Positions 24,058-33,070 of a stretch of DNA of 64,000 nucleotides are shown here, one piece after another. A program made the translations under genes and the position numbers. Position 1 is the stretch's first letter. Each line of letters opens with the position of its first letter. Under the pieces are notes generated by a model that saw only the letters and a program-made list of their open reading frames with translations, did no database searches and was not told the origin of the DNA. Source of the stretch: a bacterium (GTDB taxonomy: Bacteria; JAJVIF01); assembly GCA_022072165.1 (NCBI GenBank), contig JAJVIF010000001.1:1425353-1489352 (forward strand), written 5' to 3'.

Positions 24058-25884
24058 ATGCAGCGGCGCAGCACCCTCCGACTTCCCCTCTCCATGCTCT
24101 GTTTGGGAGCCCTCTGGAGTGCCCTTACCGGTTGCTCGGCTCCGGCCAGTGCGCCGGCGACTGATCCGGCACTGCTTCCCGGCACTGACACGCCAGTCGC
24201 GACGGCGACTCGCGTGGAGGCCACGCTCCCGGAAGGGGCGGCCCTCATGATGGCCGCGGAGGTGACAGTCCACCTTGATGACCTCTCTTATGAGATGGTC
24301 CCCCTGCGACGCAACACACTGACCTTCGGCGAAGTCTTCGCCGGGGTAAATCTCACGGGGTACCTGGCCGCGAGTCCCTGCTCCACCTGTCTGCGACTGG
24401 AAACCATCAGCCTCGATCCGGCGAAGGATTTGTTGTCGCTGGCGTTCGCCATCCGGCATCCCTTCCCGGCTTATCCGTCGTTCCCGCGCAAGGACCTCGA
24501 TGCCTTTGATGTGAAGGGGGTTGTGCTGCTGCCGGAGCCGACCATCGGGGCGTATCAGTTCAACAGCGAAGTCGCCCCTGGCGTGAAGGCCCGTGGCGAC
24601 TTCTACAGCCTCCGCAACGCCGATGGCTACACCTCCGCTGGCCGGAGTCTCTGGACCGACTCGACGTTCATTAACCCGGCGTATGCCACCGAACAGTCGA
24701 CCATTAACCCGTTCAAGTTCTACCAGTCCGATGGGCTGGAGCGCCGGTTCCGCCAGGGCCAGGGCTTCGAGTCCCGGACCTATACCTTCGATGTCTCCCG
24801 GACGTTTAACACGGTCCGGTTCCTCCTGGCGATCATCGGCAACTACGGCACCCCGATCCGGAGCCGGGACGATCGCCCGGATGCCCGGTACTTCATCCCG
24901 GCGTTCAATCAGAAGGAGGCCTACTTCATCGAGGGGGCCCGACTCTCCAGCGCGCCGCAGCTGACCTGGAAAGATGCCACCAGCGAGTCGGTGATCGAAG
25001 TAAAGGTCGCGGACCATCAGCGCAATCTGCCGGCGAAGGGGGCGGAGCTCGACTGGGATGACCCGGAAAACACGATTCCTTTCTCCAGCAATGTGGCGGA
25101 AGTCAGCATCGAAGCCCCGGTACTCTCCGACTCCCCCTTCTCCCTAATACCCTCCACCGGCGGCGCGGGCACTTTCGCGGATCCCTACCGTTACAACGTC
25201 AACATCTCCAACACGAAAGCCGCCTCCTTCGGGACCTATCCCATGCTCATCAAGACCCGGGATCAGGTGAACAGCCTTGCCGGCTGGGCTGTTGGAAACC
25301 TGCATATCCCCTACGACGACGAATTCGAGCGGGAGAACCCCATCACGCAGACTGGCTGGATCACCGGCGCTCCGGTCCCCGGCACCGGGGCAGGCTGGTC
25401 GCTCTTCGCTTCTGCGGGACCGAACGGGAAGTACTGGGACGACAACAACAATCAGCCGTACGAAAACAATGTCCTGCTGACCCTCGACACTCCTCCGATG
25501 GACCTCACTTTCTCATCGGCGCTCCCGGTGCTGGAGCTCGTGCATCAGTACAGCCTGGAGCCGACCCTCGATGGCGCGGCCGTGTTCCTGAGTACCGATG
25601 GTGGCTTCACCTTTGACTACCGGGCACCACTGACAGTCCTGTCCGGTCGTGGCTACGACGCCGAGATGCTGCCGAAGATTGGCCCCTTCGATGTCCTGGC
25701 GTACAAGCGCGCCTTTACAGGCGACTCCGAGGGAAGCACCACGAGCCAGTTTGATCTGTCGGCGGCGGCGGGCAAGAAGCAGGTGGTCTGTCGCTTCGTC
25801 TTTTCCACCAACTCCTCCGGGAATGGTTCCACCCCTCCGTTCTATCAGGGCTGGAGCATCTATCGGGTGAAGCTCATCCCTTAG
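24058..25884 (+). CDS. HPF/NADGY-family lipoprotein (paralogue 3, shorter)
   Basis: This 608-residue exported protein has a lipobox LTGC (Cys26). The family signature is FAIRHPFPAYPSF, KDLDAFDVKGVV, LRNADGYTSAGRSLW, with a FDVSRTFNTVRF strand pair in the middle and ELDWDDPE later. The C-terminus has one Asp-box-like segment (FLSTDGGFTFDY) rather than a full propeller. GAGG lies about 9 bases before the ATG, and a TACACT box about 115 bases upstream suggests a long leader. An open frame upstream of ATG 24058 is unlikely to be translated because the signal sequence starts there. It ends before the strong hairpin at 25916. Confidence 0.8.
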   Translation: MQRRSTLRLPLSMLCLGALWSALTGCSAPASAPATDPALLPGTDTPVATATRVEATLPEGAALMMAAEVTVHLDDLSYEMVPLRRNTLTFGEVFAGVNLTGYLAASPCSTCLRLETISLDPAKDLLSLAFAIRHPFPAYPSFPRKDLDAFDVKGVVLLPEPTIGAYQFNSEVAPGVKARGDFYSLRNADGYTSAGRSLWTDSTFINPAYATEQSTINPFKFYQSDGLERRFRQGQGFESRTYTFDVSRTFNTVRFLLAIIGNYGTPIRSRDDRPDARYFIPAFNQKEAYFIEGARLSSAPQLTWKDATSESVIEVKVADHQRNLPAKGAELDWDDPENTIPFSSNVAEVSIEAPVLSDSPFSLIPSTGGAGTFADPYRYNVNISNTKAASFGTYPMLIKTRDQVNSLAGWAVGNLHIPYDDEFERENPITQTGWITGAPVPGTGAGWSLFASAGPNGKYWDDNNNQPYENNVLLTLDTPPMDLTFSSALPVLELVHQYSLEPTLDGAAVFLSTDGGFTFDYRAPLTVLSGRGYDAEMLPKIGPFDVLAYKRAFTGDSEGSTTSQFDLSAAAGKKQVVCRFVFSTNSSGNGSTPPFYQGWSIYRVKLIP

Positions 25885-25915
25885 GACACACCCGGCAGTC
25901 AGACTTTTTTTACGC

Positions 25916-25942
25916 CCGCACCCCGGCAGTTCCGGGGTGCGG
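25916..25942 (+). terminator. Terminator hairpin after paralogue 3
   Basis: A perfect 11-bp stem CCGCACCCCGG/CCGGGGTGCGG (25916-25926 with 25932-25942) with loop CAGTT is followed by TCATTTCG. Confidence 0.6.
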
Positions 25943-25960
25943 TCATTTCGACACGGGGGC

Positions 25961-25966
25961 TACACT
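25961..25966 (+). promoter_or_regulatory. Leaderless -10 box of the lipid kinase gene
   Basis: TACACT ends 7 bases before ATG 25974. Confidence 0.6.
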
Positions 25967-25973
25967 ACCTCGC

Positions 25974-26849
25974 ATGGCTGACTCACTGCTTCTGGTCCTC
26001 AACGCCCGGGCGGGACGCTCCGGGATGATCGATCCGGAGTCGCTCCTGCCGCGCCTGCGGGAGGCTGGCTGGGATCCCCATATCGCCAGGACCACTTCAC
26101 CGGCGGAAGCCAAAGAGGTGGTCGCGACTCACGGTGCTGCCGGGGGCGGGGCGGTGGTGTCCCTGGGCGGCGATGGGACCATCCATTCGGTTCTGCAGGG
26201 GCTCGATTTCGCACAGCAGACCCTCGGCATCATTCCGGTGGGGTCGGGCAACGACATCTACCGCAACTTCCGGGCCCCTCACGATCTGGAGACGGCCCTC
26301 GCGCCAATCCTGCGGCGCACGATCACACAATGGGATGTCGGGACAGTCGGTGACCTCCGTTTTCTTAACTCCGCCGGTGTCGGGCTTGATTCCGAGACGC
26401 TGATGGTGCGGGAACGAAGTCGGGGGGCGATTCGACGGAACTATGCGCTGCTGTTTCTGAAAACGCTCTCCTCGCTGCAGCTGACCGACGTCGAAATGGA
26501 AATCGATGGCGAGGTGATGCAGGACCGGGGCTGGTGGTACATCGTCGCGAACGGTCCCTGGATCGGTGGCGGGATGTTCATCTGTCCGGGAGGGAGTGTG
26601 ACAGACGGGCAGCTGGAGATTCTCTGTATGAGCGAAGTGCCGAAGTGGCGACTGATCCAGGCTCTCCCCCGGGTCTTCAAGGGCACGCACCTCACGCTCC
26701 CCGGAGTCAAAATGCTCCATGGACGCGAAGTCGTGCTGCGGACCCCGGCGCGTCCGCAGAGGATTGCGGTCGATGGCGAACTCGCGGACCCGACTCCTGT
26801 CACTATCCGGTTGTTGCCAGGAGTCCTGCGGGTCTTCAGTCCAAACTAA
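25974..26849 (+). CDS. Diacylglycerol kinase-family protein (YegS/BmrU-like lipid kinase)
   Basis: This 291-residue protein belongs to the DAGK catalytic family. LLVLNARAGRSG opens it, the nucleotide loop is VVSLGGDGTIH, and PVGSGND plus the DVGTVG strand follow, as in YegS and DgkB. The C-terminal sandwich ends in PQRIAVDGEL, a conserved family element. It phosphorylates a lipid such as diacylglycerol; the exact substrate is open. It is leaderless by the TACACT box 7 bases upstream. Confidence 0.9.
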   Translation: MADSLLLVLNARAGRSGMIDPESLLPRLREAGWDPHIARTTSPAEAKEVVATHGAAGGGAVVSLGGDGTIHSVLQGLDFAQQTLGIIPVGSGNDIYRNFRAPHDLETALAPILRRTITQWDVGTVGDLRFLNSAGVGLDSETLMVRERSRGAIRRNYALLFLKTLSSLQLTDVEMEIDGEVMQDRGWWYIVANGPWIGGGMFICPGGSVTDGQLEILCMSEVPKWRLIQALPRVFKGTHLTLPGVKMLHGREVVLRTPARPQRIAVDGELADPTPVTIRLLPGVLRVFSPN

Positions 26850-26876
26850 CAAGCGCTTCTTGATCGCGCAAAGCAA

Positions 26877-26904
26877 TAGGCCGTCCGGACTGCCGGACGG
26901 CCTA
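26877..26904. terminator. Bidirectional terminator hairpin
   Basis: A 12-bp stem (26877-26888 with 26893-26904) with loop ACTG lies 28 bases after the lipid kinase stop and is followed by CGTTTCTC. It can serve both convergent transcripts. I see nothing in the 160 bases between it and 27065. Confidence 0.6.
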
Positions 26905-27064
26905 CGTTTCTCATCCCATCCACCGTCGTGCGCAGAGCTGGCGCAAGACCCCACTTGTGGCGCTGCGACCGCCGGGCCGAACCGGCCAGTACTGCTCCGG
27001 CCCTTCCCGGGTACGCGGCACCTTCCTGTCTCGTCAGTTCCGCCAGCCCCTGTCTCCCCGGAGA

Positions 27065-28558
27065 TCAGGCGGCTGGTGACGGCACCAGTGTTGGTCGCTG
27101 GCCTGTCCAGAGTGGGCGGGCCAGGACGAAATCGGTCAGGTCACTCCCTTCCACCACGGCTGCCAGGAGGCTCTCGAGCATCGCGCCGGAGAGGCCGACC
27201 CGACTGCGGGAGCGGGTCAGTGGCGGCTCGCCCAGCGCGAGTCCGGGAGCCAGCCAGCAGACCGGGTAGCGATCCGGAATCCGTCGCCAGAGCGGCATTG
27301 GCAGCGTCGGCGCAGGGCTGATCCAGCAGCAGAACTCACCTTCCACTTGGGGGACATCGAGGGGTGCCTGTTTGTTCCAGCCGCGCCACTGCTGTCCCCG
27401 TGAGAGGAGGCGGGCGACCAAGGGGAGGGGCTCTTCGGGTGGACTGGCAGCGACTTCGTGCCAGGTCGGTGCCAGGAGCCAGCAGCTCTGGGCGTGTCCG
27501 CTGGCCAGGAGGGTGGCGGCCTGACTGAACGCCGCCACCGGGTAACTCCAGGGGGTGGCGGGAATGTGTTGTCGTCGCCAGTTGGGCAGGTTGTCGACTA
27601 TCACAAACCCCTGGCATGGCGGCAGCGACAGTCGATGCGCCATCTGCCGGAAGCTCTGATCGAGCCAGCGGCAAGCCGCCTCTGCGACTTTGTCCGGGCA
27701 CGACGGCGTGAGGGAGTTCGTGGTCCGGATGCTCCAGGGATGGCGTGGTGACAGGAGGTCCGCGACCTGCAGCCAGGCAGCGAAGAGATGCACCGGCCAG
27801 ACTTCGGGACCCCAGGTGGCCGGGTCGCCCAACCGACGCAACAACGGCTCTGGCGGAGCGCCGGACTTCAATGCGGTCGCCAGCGCACTCAGCATTCGGA
27901 CTGGTGAATGGTCAGCATCTGGGGCGTCATCGAGGAACGCGTTGATCCCGCCTGCTGGCACTGATACAAGACCGGCATTGCGGGAGTCGGTCAGTCGCAA
28001 CGCCCGGTGCGCGTGACGCAGCAGGTCCCGCTGACGACGGCTCAAGGCCGTGATGTCGCCTGGCCGGTAGGTTTGCCAGGCATCCCGGATGCCCTGGCGT
28101 AGAGTGGATGGCACTGGCTGCGGTCCCAGAGGTGCGAGGGCGGTGCAGGTCCAGCCCCCTTCGGCCGACTCCCACTCCTGAAGAAAGGCCACAAGATCGG
28201 CGGGATGCGGGAGGATGCTCGGCACCCAGCGGCGCAACAAAGTGGTGTAGCTGGGGCTCAGGGCGATGCAGCGCAGGAGGGTGCGGGCGGCATAGCCATC
28301 GCCGGCATACTGTCGCAGGAAGCTCGCGAGTCGCAGGGGAAACTCCAGTTGCGAGGGGTCATCGTTGACGGCCGAAGGAAGCACGTCATGGATCAGTTCG
28401 TGGAGGGTGATCTCCGCAAGATCATCGGCAGTGGTCCCGGAACGCCGGTCAAACTGATGGGCGGTCGATTGCCAGGCGATCGCTTCGCACAGGACCTGTG
28501 CATGTGAGGGATCGAGTCCCGTGACAGTCACGGGGGAACCCGGGTCGTGGGGATGCAT
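27065..28558 (-). CDS. Hypothetical protein, 497 residues
   Basis: I do not recognise a family. The protein is soluble, rich in Trp, Leu, Arg and Pro, without a signal or membrane span. Two regions look helical: LAEITLHELIHDVLP near residue 50 and RDLLRHAHRALRLTD near residue 190. The HELIH pentapeptide resembles a zinc-protease HExxH, but no supporting third ligand is evident. The start at ATG 28558 is firm because GGGAGGAG lies 3 bases upstream. It follows the clpS-like gene by 50 bases on the same strand. Confidence 0.7.
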   Translation of the reverse strand: MHPHDPGSPVTVTGLDPSHAQVLCEAIAWQSTAHQFDRRSGTTADDLAEITLHELIHDVLPSAVNDDPSQLEFPLRLASFLRQYAGDGYAARTLLRCIALSPSYTTLLRRWVPSILPHPADLVAFLQEWESAEGGWTCTALAPLGPQPVPSTLRQGIRDAWQTYRPGDITALSRRQRDLLRHAHRALRLTDSRNAGLVSVPAGGINAFLDDAPDADHSPVRMLSALATALKSGAPPEPLLRRLGDPATWGPEVWPVHLFAAWLQVADLLSPRHPWSIRTTNSLTPSCPDKVAEAACRWLDQSFRQMAHRLSLPPCQGFVIVDNLPNWRRQHIPATPWSYPVAAFSQAATLLASGHAQSCWLLAPTWHEVAASPPEEPLPLVARLLSRGQQWRGWNKQAPLDVPQVEGEFCCWISPAPTLPMPLWRRIPDRYPVCWLAPGLALGEPPLTRSRSRVGLSGAMLESLLAAVVEGSDLTDFVLARPLWTGQRPTLVPSPAA

Positions 28559-28608
28559 GACTCCTCCCGGCCTGAACGATCCGGAAGCGCAAGACTGACG
28601 GCAGTCGC

Positions 28609-28989
28609 TCAGGCGAGTTGCCAGCGCAGTGCGGCTCGTTCGAAGATCGCACCCACCCGGCAACAGTCCTGGTGAGTGCCGATGTACGCGACCGCTTCCC
28701 CCTCTTCGTGGACCCGGCGGGTGATGGCCTCGGCCTTCGCCCTCGGACACCGGGTCGCCAGTTCGACAATCCGAATCACGTCATCGAAAAAGTGGACGTC
28801 GTCGTCGAATAAGATGACTCGCATAACGACAGGTTCATCGAGTCGGGTGGCAATCTCCTCGATCTGACGAATCAATGGCGCCAGTTCGGGATCAGTAGCC
28901 GGAGCTCGTCGGGTGGGAACTGTCAGACTAGCCAGGCAAGGATCAGGAGTCACTGGTTGCTCCGCGGATGTAGCGTTTTCCCCTGGCAT
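28609..28989 (-). CDS. clpS: ClpS-like adaptor protein
   Basis: ClpS binds ClpA and delivers N-degron substrates to ClpAP. This 126-residue protein has a disordered N-terminal third, then VMRVILFDDDVHFFDDVIRIV, which matches the core RVxLxNDDxHxxxxV of ClpS, and later HEEGEAVAYIGTHQDCC. The usual Asn in the NDD motif is Asp here, and the rest is divergent, so substrate selectivity may differ. ATG 28989 is the chosen start; an earlier one at 29007 is possible. No Clp ATPase is in the window. Confidence 0.75.
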   Translation of the reverse strand: MPGENATSAEQPVTPDPCLASLTVPTRRAPATDPELAPLIRQIEEIATRLDEPVVMRVILFDDDVHFFDDVIRIVELATRCPRAKAEAITRRVHEEGEAVAYIGTHQDCCRVGAIFERAALRWQLA

Positions 28990-29120
28990 CGTGACGCCAG
29001 CGAGCAAAGCCGTTCCTAAAAGGCCAGAAATGTGGTGCCGAGATGCGGGTCGGGATCCCTGGAGCGAAGCGACAACCGCAGGATGATTGTCTCACATTCA
29101 GATGCACTGACTGTCATTAA

Positions 29121-29181
29121 CTGGTCGCCGCGACCAGAATTTTTCCCTGCAAGGCGAACGGGAGGGGCGAACCCCTCCCGT
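29121..29181. terminator. Terminator region downstream of glnA
   Basis: Two perfect hairpins are present. ACGGGAGGGG-CGAA-CCCCTCCCGT (29158-29181) reads with a TTCG tetraloop on the minus strand and lies 26 bases past the glnA stop. CTGGTCG-CCG-CGACCAG (29121-29137) is followed on the plus strand by AATTTTT. The first probably ends glnA. The rest of 28990-29207 shows nothing further. Confidence 0.6.
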
Positions 29182-29207
29182 CGTGGATGGCCTTGCGCCA
29201 GCGGGGG

Positions 29208-30599
29208 CTAGTAGACCTTGAAGTAGCGCTGCTGCTCCCAGGCAGTCACCTGGATGTTGTACTCCTCCCACTCCTGCAGCTTCGCCGCGATGAAGTGCTC
29301 GAAGATATGGTCCCCGAGGATCTCCCGCATGAGAGGCGACTTCTGCAGCTCGAGAACCGCTTCCTGCAGGTTGCCCGGCAGGGACCCGATCTTCAGCCGC
29401 TTTTTTTTCTGCTCGCTCATTTCGTAGACGTTCTCGTTGACCGGCTTCGGCGGTTCGAGTTGCCGTTCGATGCCATCGAGCCCGGAACGGGACATGACCG
29501 CCAGGGCGAGATAGGGATTGCAGGAGGGGTCCGGACTCCGCAGCTCGATGCGGGTGGAGTTCCCCCGGGCGGCGGGAATCCGGATCAGGGGGGAGCGATT
29601 CGCCTGGGACCACGCGATGTTCACCGGCGCCTCATACCCGGGCACCAGTCGCTTGTAGCTGTTGATCAGCGGATTGGTGATGGCGCAGAAGGAGCGGATG
29701 TGCTCCAGGAGGCCGGCGATGTAGTACTCCGCCTGCCGGGAGAGCCCCGTCTCGGAGAGCTTGTCGAAAAAGACGTTGGTCTCTTTTTTGAAGAGGCTCT
29801 GATTGGTGTGCATCCCGGAACCGTTGACACCAAAGATCGGTTTCGGCATGAAGGTGGCGTGGAGTCCCATCTGCTGGGCGATGGTTTTCACGATGAAGCG
29901 GAAGGTCACGATGTTGTCGGCGGCTTTGAGGGCATCGGTGTACTTGAAGTCGATTTCATGCTGCGCCGGCGCGACCTCGTGGTGCGCGGCTTCGACTTCA
30001 TAGCCCATCCCCTGGAGTGCGAGGACCATCGCCTTACGCGCCGTTTCCCCCTTGTCGACCGGGTGGAGGTCGAAGTACCCGGCGGCATCGGTGGTGGTCT
30101 CGGTGATGTGGCCCTTCTCATCCCGCTCAAAGAGGAAGAACTCCAGCTCCGGTCCCACCATCATGGCGTAGCCCTGGGCGGCGAGGATCGCGAGGTTCCG
30201 CTTCAGGGTGAGGCGGGGGCAGCCGGCGAACGGCGTGCCATCAGGGTTGTGGACATCACACAGGAAGCGGGCCGTGGCTCCTTGCGGATCGTTGCGGGTC
30301 CAGGGGAAGACCTGGAAGGTGTCGAGGTCGGGATGGAGTCGCATGTCCGACTCCTGGATGCGGCTGAAGCCCTCAATGGAACTCCCATCGAACATGATGC
30401 CGTTGTCGAGGGCCTTGTCGAGCTGCTCGATGGGGATCTCGACATTCTTCAGTCCGCCCAACAGGTCGGTGAACTGGAGGCGCAGGAACCGGACATTGGC
30501 GTCGGTAATGGCCTTGCGGATGGCGGCTTCCTTGGCCGATGTGGCGTACTGGCCGTTGCCGGCAGCGCTTTTAGCGCGGGAGCGGGTGGCGGTTGCCAT
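29208..30599 (-). CDS. glnA: Glutamine synthetase, type I
   Basis: GlnA makes glutamine from glutamate, ammonia and ATP. The 463-residue protein has MFDGSSIEGF, the catalytic region PELEFFLF, NGSGMHTNQS (latch and metal sites) and the C-terminal RIELRSPDPSCNPYLA. The segment where adenylylated enzymes have NLYDLP reads ENVYEMSEQ, and the extra 25-residue insertion is missing, so this looks like the GSI-alpha form that is not adenylylated. GAGG lies 9 bases before the ATG, and a TTGTGC-17-AATACT promoter sits at 30678-30706, giving a leader of about 70 bases. Confidence 0.95.
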   Translation of the reverse strand: MATATRSRAKSAAGNGQYATSAKEAAIRKAITDANVRFLRLQFTDLLGGLKNVEIPIEQLDKALDNGIMFDGSSIEGFSRIQESDMRLHPDLDTFQVFPWTRNDPQGATARFLCDVHNPDGTPFAGCPRLTLKRNLAILAAQGYAMMVGPELEFFLFERDEKGHITETTTDAAGYFDLHPVDKGETARKAMVLALQGMGYEVEAAHHEVAPAQHEIDFKYTDALKAADNIVTFRFIVKTIAQQMGLHATFMPKPIFGVNGSGMHTNQSLFKKETNVFFDKLSETGLSRQAEYYIAGLLEHIRSFCAITNPLINSYKRLVPGYEAPVNIAWSQANRSPLIRIPAARGNSTRIELRSPDPSCNPYLALAVMSRSGLDGIERQLEPPKPVNENVYEMSEQKKKRLKIGSLPGNLQEAVLELQKSPLMREILGDHIFEHFIAAKLQEWEEYNIQVTAWEQQRYFKVY

Positions 30600-30677
30600 G
30601 TGACGGACCTCGTGATAGCGAGATATTTTTGTATCGGCGCCAGAGGGTCAGAACGCTGCTCCAGCGACGCCAGGCGG

Positions 30678-30706
30678 AGTATTGCACTCAAATTGGCTCC
30701 GCACAA
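30678..30706 (-). promoter_or_regulatory. glnA promoter
   Basis: The minus strand reads TTGTGC (30706-30701), a 17-base spacer, and AATACT (30683-30678). Confidence 0.5.
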
Positions 30707-30916
30707 CCCCAAAATTGCGACTTCTCGGTCGAAAATACCCTGATTCTGCTGCGGGACTGATTGCGGCCAGTAAGGGCGAAAATCCGATGCTGGCCTGAAA
30801 GGTTGGGGTGGTGGGTGCTGAGGCTCCCCTTCCCTACCCGAGTCATCGTGAGCGGGAGCTGCGGCAACAGCCAGCAGGCGACGATGCCGCAGGCTGGTCG
30901 AAGGCAGACTCTTCGC

Positions 30917-30957
30917 TATACTCGCCTCCAACCGGGACAGTCCCGATCTGCAGGAGG
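30917..30957 (+). promoter_or_regulatory. Promoter and ribosome binding site of the enoyl-CoA hydratase operon
   Basis: TATACT (30917-30922) is a good -10; no clear -35 is seen. A full AGGAGG at 30952-30957 is about 13 bases from ATG 30971 and 3 from an in-frame TTG at 30961, so the exact start is open. Confidence 0.5.
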
Positions 30958-30970
30958 TGCTTGCCAGCAC

Positions 30971-31900
30971 ATGAGTGCGGAGTTGCAGCCCCCCACATCC
31001 GCTTCGTCGCCCACCCCCATCCGGGTCCCGGGCTCCGCCACCTTGCGGCCGGATCCGTATGCCCGGGTCGCGGCGGCCTTTACCAGCCCCGAGGACCCTC
31101 CCCGGATCCTGGACTGGCCCCATCTGGAGCTCCGCCTGGAGTACCCCTTTGCGGTGCTTCAGCTGAGACGTCCGGATGACAAGTGGAACACGATGAACAC
31201 CAGCACGATGTCGATGCTGGATGAAGCCCTGGAGTGGGTCTACCAGGACCCCAACATCAAGACCCTCATCGTGACAGGGCAGGACCCGGTTTTTACGACC
31301 GGCGCGGATGTGCGTGGGGAGTTGCACCAGCTGGACCAGTGGGAAGTCCGGGATTTTGTCCGTCGGGGCAAGCAGGTGTTCGCCAAGTTCGAGGAAATGG
31401 ATTGTCCCACCATCGCCGCCATCAACGGCCTGGCGCTGGGGGGCGGCATGGAGCTCATTCTCTGCTGCGATTTTCGGATCGCGGTCCCGAAGGCACGGAT
31501 GGGGCTCACGGAAGCCAACCTGGCGATCGTCCCGGGCTGGGGCGGGTCCCAGCGGCTGGTTCGCACAGTGGGCAAGACCGAAGCACTCCGGATGATCTAT
31601 TCGGGAGAACAGGTCCGGGCGGATCGGGCGCTGGAAACCGGACTCATCAGCGCCATCGTGCCGGCGGAGTCGCTGCTGGATGATTGTCGGGCCTTCGCGA
31701 AAGACTTTGTCAACAAGTCGCGACTCACCCTGGGCCTCGGGAAGCGGGAAGTCTACCTGGGCCTGGAGACATCGCTTCACTATGGCAACGCGGCGGAGAG
31801 CGAGATGATCGCCCTCTCCTGGACCAGTCAGGATCGGCAGGCCGCGCTCAAAGCCTTTGTTGCCGGTGAAAAGGGACCATCCACGTGGAAAAACAAGTAG
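30971..31900 (+). CDS. Enoyl-CoA hydratase/isomerase-family protein
   Basis: This 309-residue crotonase-fold protein has the oxyanion-hole segments TTGADVR and GLALGGGMELIL, and both expected acidic sites (GGMEL and GLTEANL) before PGWGGSQRLVR, so hydratase chemistry is plausible. A Pro-rich extension of about 45 residues precedes the domain. The start is set at ATG 30971. The operon partners (TolB-like protein, MqnE, 4Fe-4S protein) do not form a fatty acid set, so its substrate is unclear. The next gene overlaps its end by 16 bases. Confidence 0.85.
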   Translation: MSAELQPPTSASSPTPIRVPGSATLRPDPYARVAAAFTSPEDPPRILDWPHLELRLEYPFAVLQLRRPDDKWNTMNTSTMSMLDEALEWVYQDPNIKTLIVTGQDPVFTTGADVRGELHQLDQWEVRDFVRRGKQVFAKFEEMDCPTIAAINGLALGGGMELILCCDFRIAVPKARMGLTEANLAIVPGWGGSQRLVRTVGKTEALRMIYSGEQVRADRALETGLISAIVPAESLLDDCRAFAKDFVNKSRLTLGLGKREVYLGLETSLHYGNAAESEMIALSWTSQDRQAALKAFVAGEKGPSTWKNK

Positions 31901-33036
31901 GTTTCGGCCTGCTGGCGTTGCTGGCAGCCGCCTTCCCCTGCAGCGTGAGCGCGGCGGGTCAGGCTCCGCTGGACACGCTCCCCTGGGAGAGCGGCGCATT
32001 GATCGCCCCGGAAGAGGAGCCGTTCTTCGGCAGACTGCAGCAGTTCACGTTCGAGGGGGAAAACGCGGAGGCGTACTGGCACACCAGCGGTACCCGGCTC
32101 ATCTTCCAGCGGACTCCCCAGACGCCGGATGCCGCAGAACCCTTCGAGTGCGATCAGATATTCAGCCTCGACCTCCTGACCGGGGAGCGCACCCTCATCT
32201 CCCCCGGCCAGGGACGCACGACCTGTTCCTTCTTCATCCCGGGGCAGGACCGGGTGCTGTTCGCATCCACACACGCTCACAACGCCGCCTGCCCCGCGAA
32301 GCCTGATTACTCCATGGGGTATGTCTGGCCTATCTATCCGGACTACGACATCTACACCGCCAGGCCCGATGGCAGCGATCTGCAGCCGCTGGTGGCCTCC
32401 GACAACTATGATGCGGAGGCGGTCACTGACCAGACTGGCACATGGATGGTCTATACGGCGCTGCGGGAGGGTGACCTCAATCTGTTTGTTCGCAACCTTC
32501 GTGATGGCAATGAACAGCAGGTGACCCACCGGGTGGGCTATGACGGTGGCGCGGTCTTTTCCCCCGATGGCACCCGCATCGCCTGGCGCGCCTCTTATCC
32601 CGACACGCCGGAGGCCGTAGCGGACTACCAGCGTCTGCTGGGAGAACATCTGATTCGTCCGAATGCCCTGGACCTCTATGTCGCCAATCGCGATGGGTCC
32701 GATGTCCGCCGCATTACCAACAACGGGGCGGCCAATTTCGGACCGATCTTTTCCCCCGACGGCAACTACCTCTTTTTTTCCAGTAATCTCGACAGCCCCC
32801 GGTCCCGGGAGTTTGAGCTTTATCTGGTGGAGATCGCCACTGGCGAGATCACCCAGGTGACCCACAGTCCGGAGTTCGATGGCTTCCCCATGTTCAGCTA
32901 TTGCGGGCGGTATCTGGCATTTTGCTCCAATCGGGGCGGGAGCCACGAGGGCAACACGAACGTCTTTGTGGCCGAGTGGATCGGGCCGGGGAATGGCCGG
33001 GGCGAGCCACCCGACAACATCATCGCGACCCCCTGA
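31885..33036 (+). CDS. Exported TolB-like beta-propeller protein (PD40 repeats)
   Basis: This 383-residue protein has a signal peptide (GLLALLAAAFPCSVSAAG). At least four PD40-type repeats follow: AVFSPDGTRIAWRASY, GPIFSPDGNYLFFSSN, FPMFSYCGRYLAFCSN, and an earlier one ending in MVYTALREGD. The family includes the periplasmic TolB propeller, but the N-terminal TolB domain is absent. A GTG start overlaps the upstream gene, with AAGGGA about 8 bases before it. The four extra cysteine residues in the mature part may form disulfides. Confidence 0.8.
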   Translation: MEKQVGFGLLALLAAAFPCSVSAAGQAPLDTLPWESGALIAPEEEPFFGRLQQFTFEGENAEAYWHTSGTRLIFQRTPQTPDAAEPFECDQIFSLDLLTGERTLISPGQGRTTCSFFIPGQDRVLFASTHAHNAACPAKPDYSMGYVWPIYPDYDIYTARPDGSDLQPLVASDNYDAEAVTDQTGTWMVYTALREGDLNLFVRNLRDGNEQQVTHRVGYDGGAVFSPDGTRIAWRASYPDTPEAVADYQRLLGEHLIRPNALDLYVANRDGSDVRRITNNGAANFGPIFSPDGNYLFFSSNLDSPRSREFELYLVEIATGEITQVTHSPEFDGFPMFSYCGRYLAFCSNRGGSHEGNTNVFVAEWIGPGNGRGEPPDNIIATP

Positions 33037-33070
33037 AACATCACATTTATGGGTCGTCAGGAGTGGCACA

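Larger units (their letters stand above)
30600..30970. other. 371-base intergenic region with two divergent promoters
   Basis: On the minus side lies the glnA promoter (30678-30706) and leader. On the plus side TATACT at 30917-30922 and the AGGAGG at 30952-30957 serve the enoyl-CoA hydratase operon. A small CGGGA-CAG-TCCCG hairpin lies in the latter's leader. I see no protein or known RNA in the remaining part. Confidence 0.6.

Noticed and set aside
30449..31999. 516-codon open frame on the minus strand
   Set aside because: It covers glnA's start, the intergenic promoters and the enoyl-CoA hydratase gene in antisense. The other strand has clear motifs.
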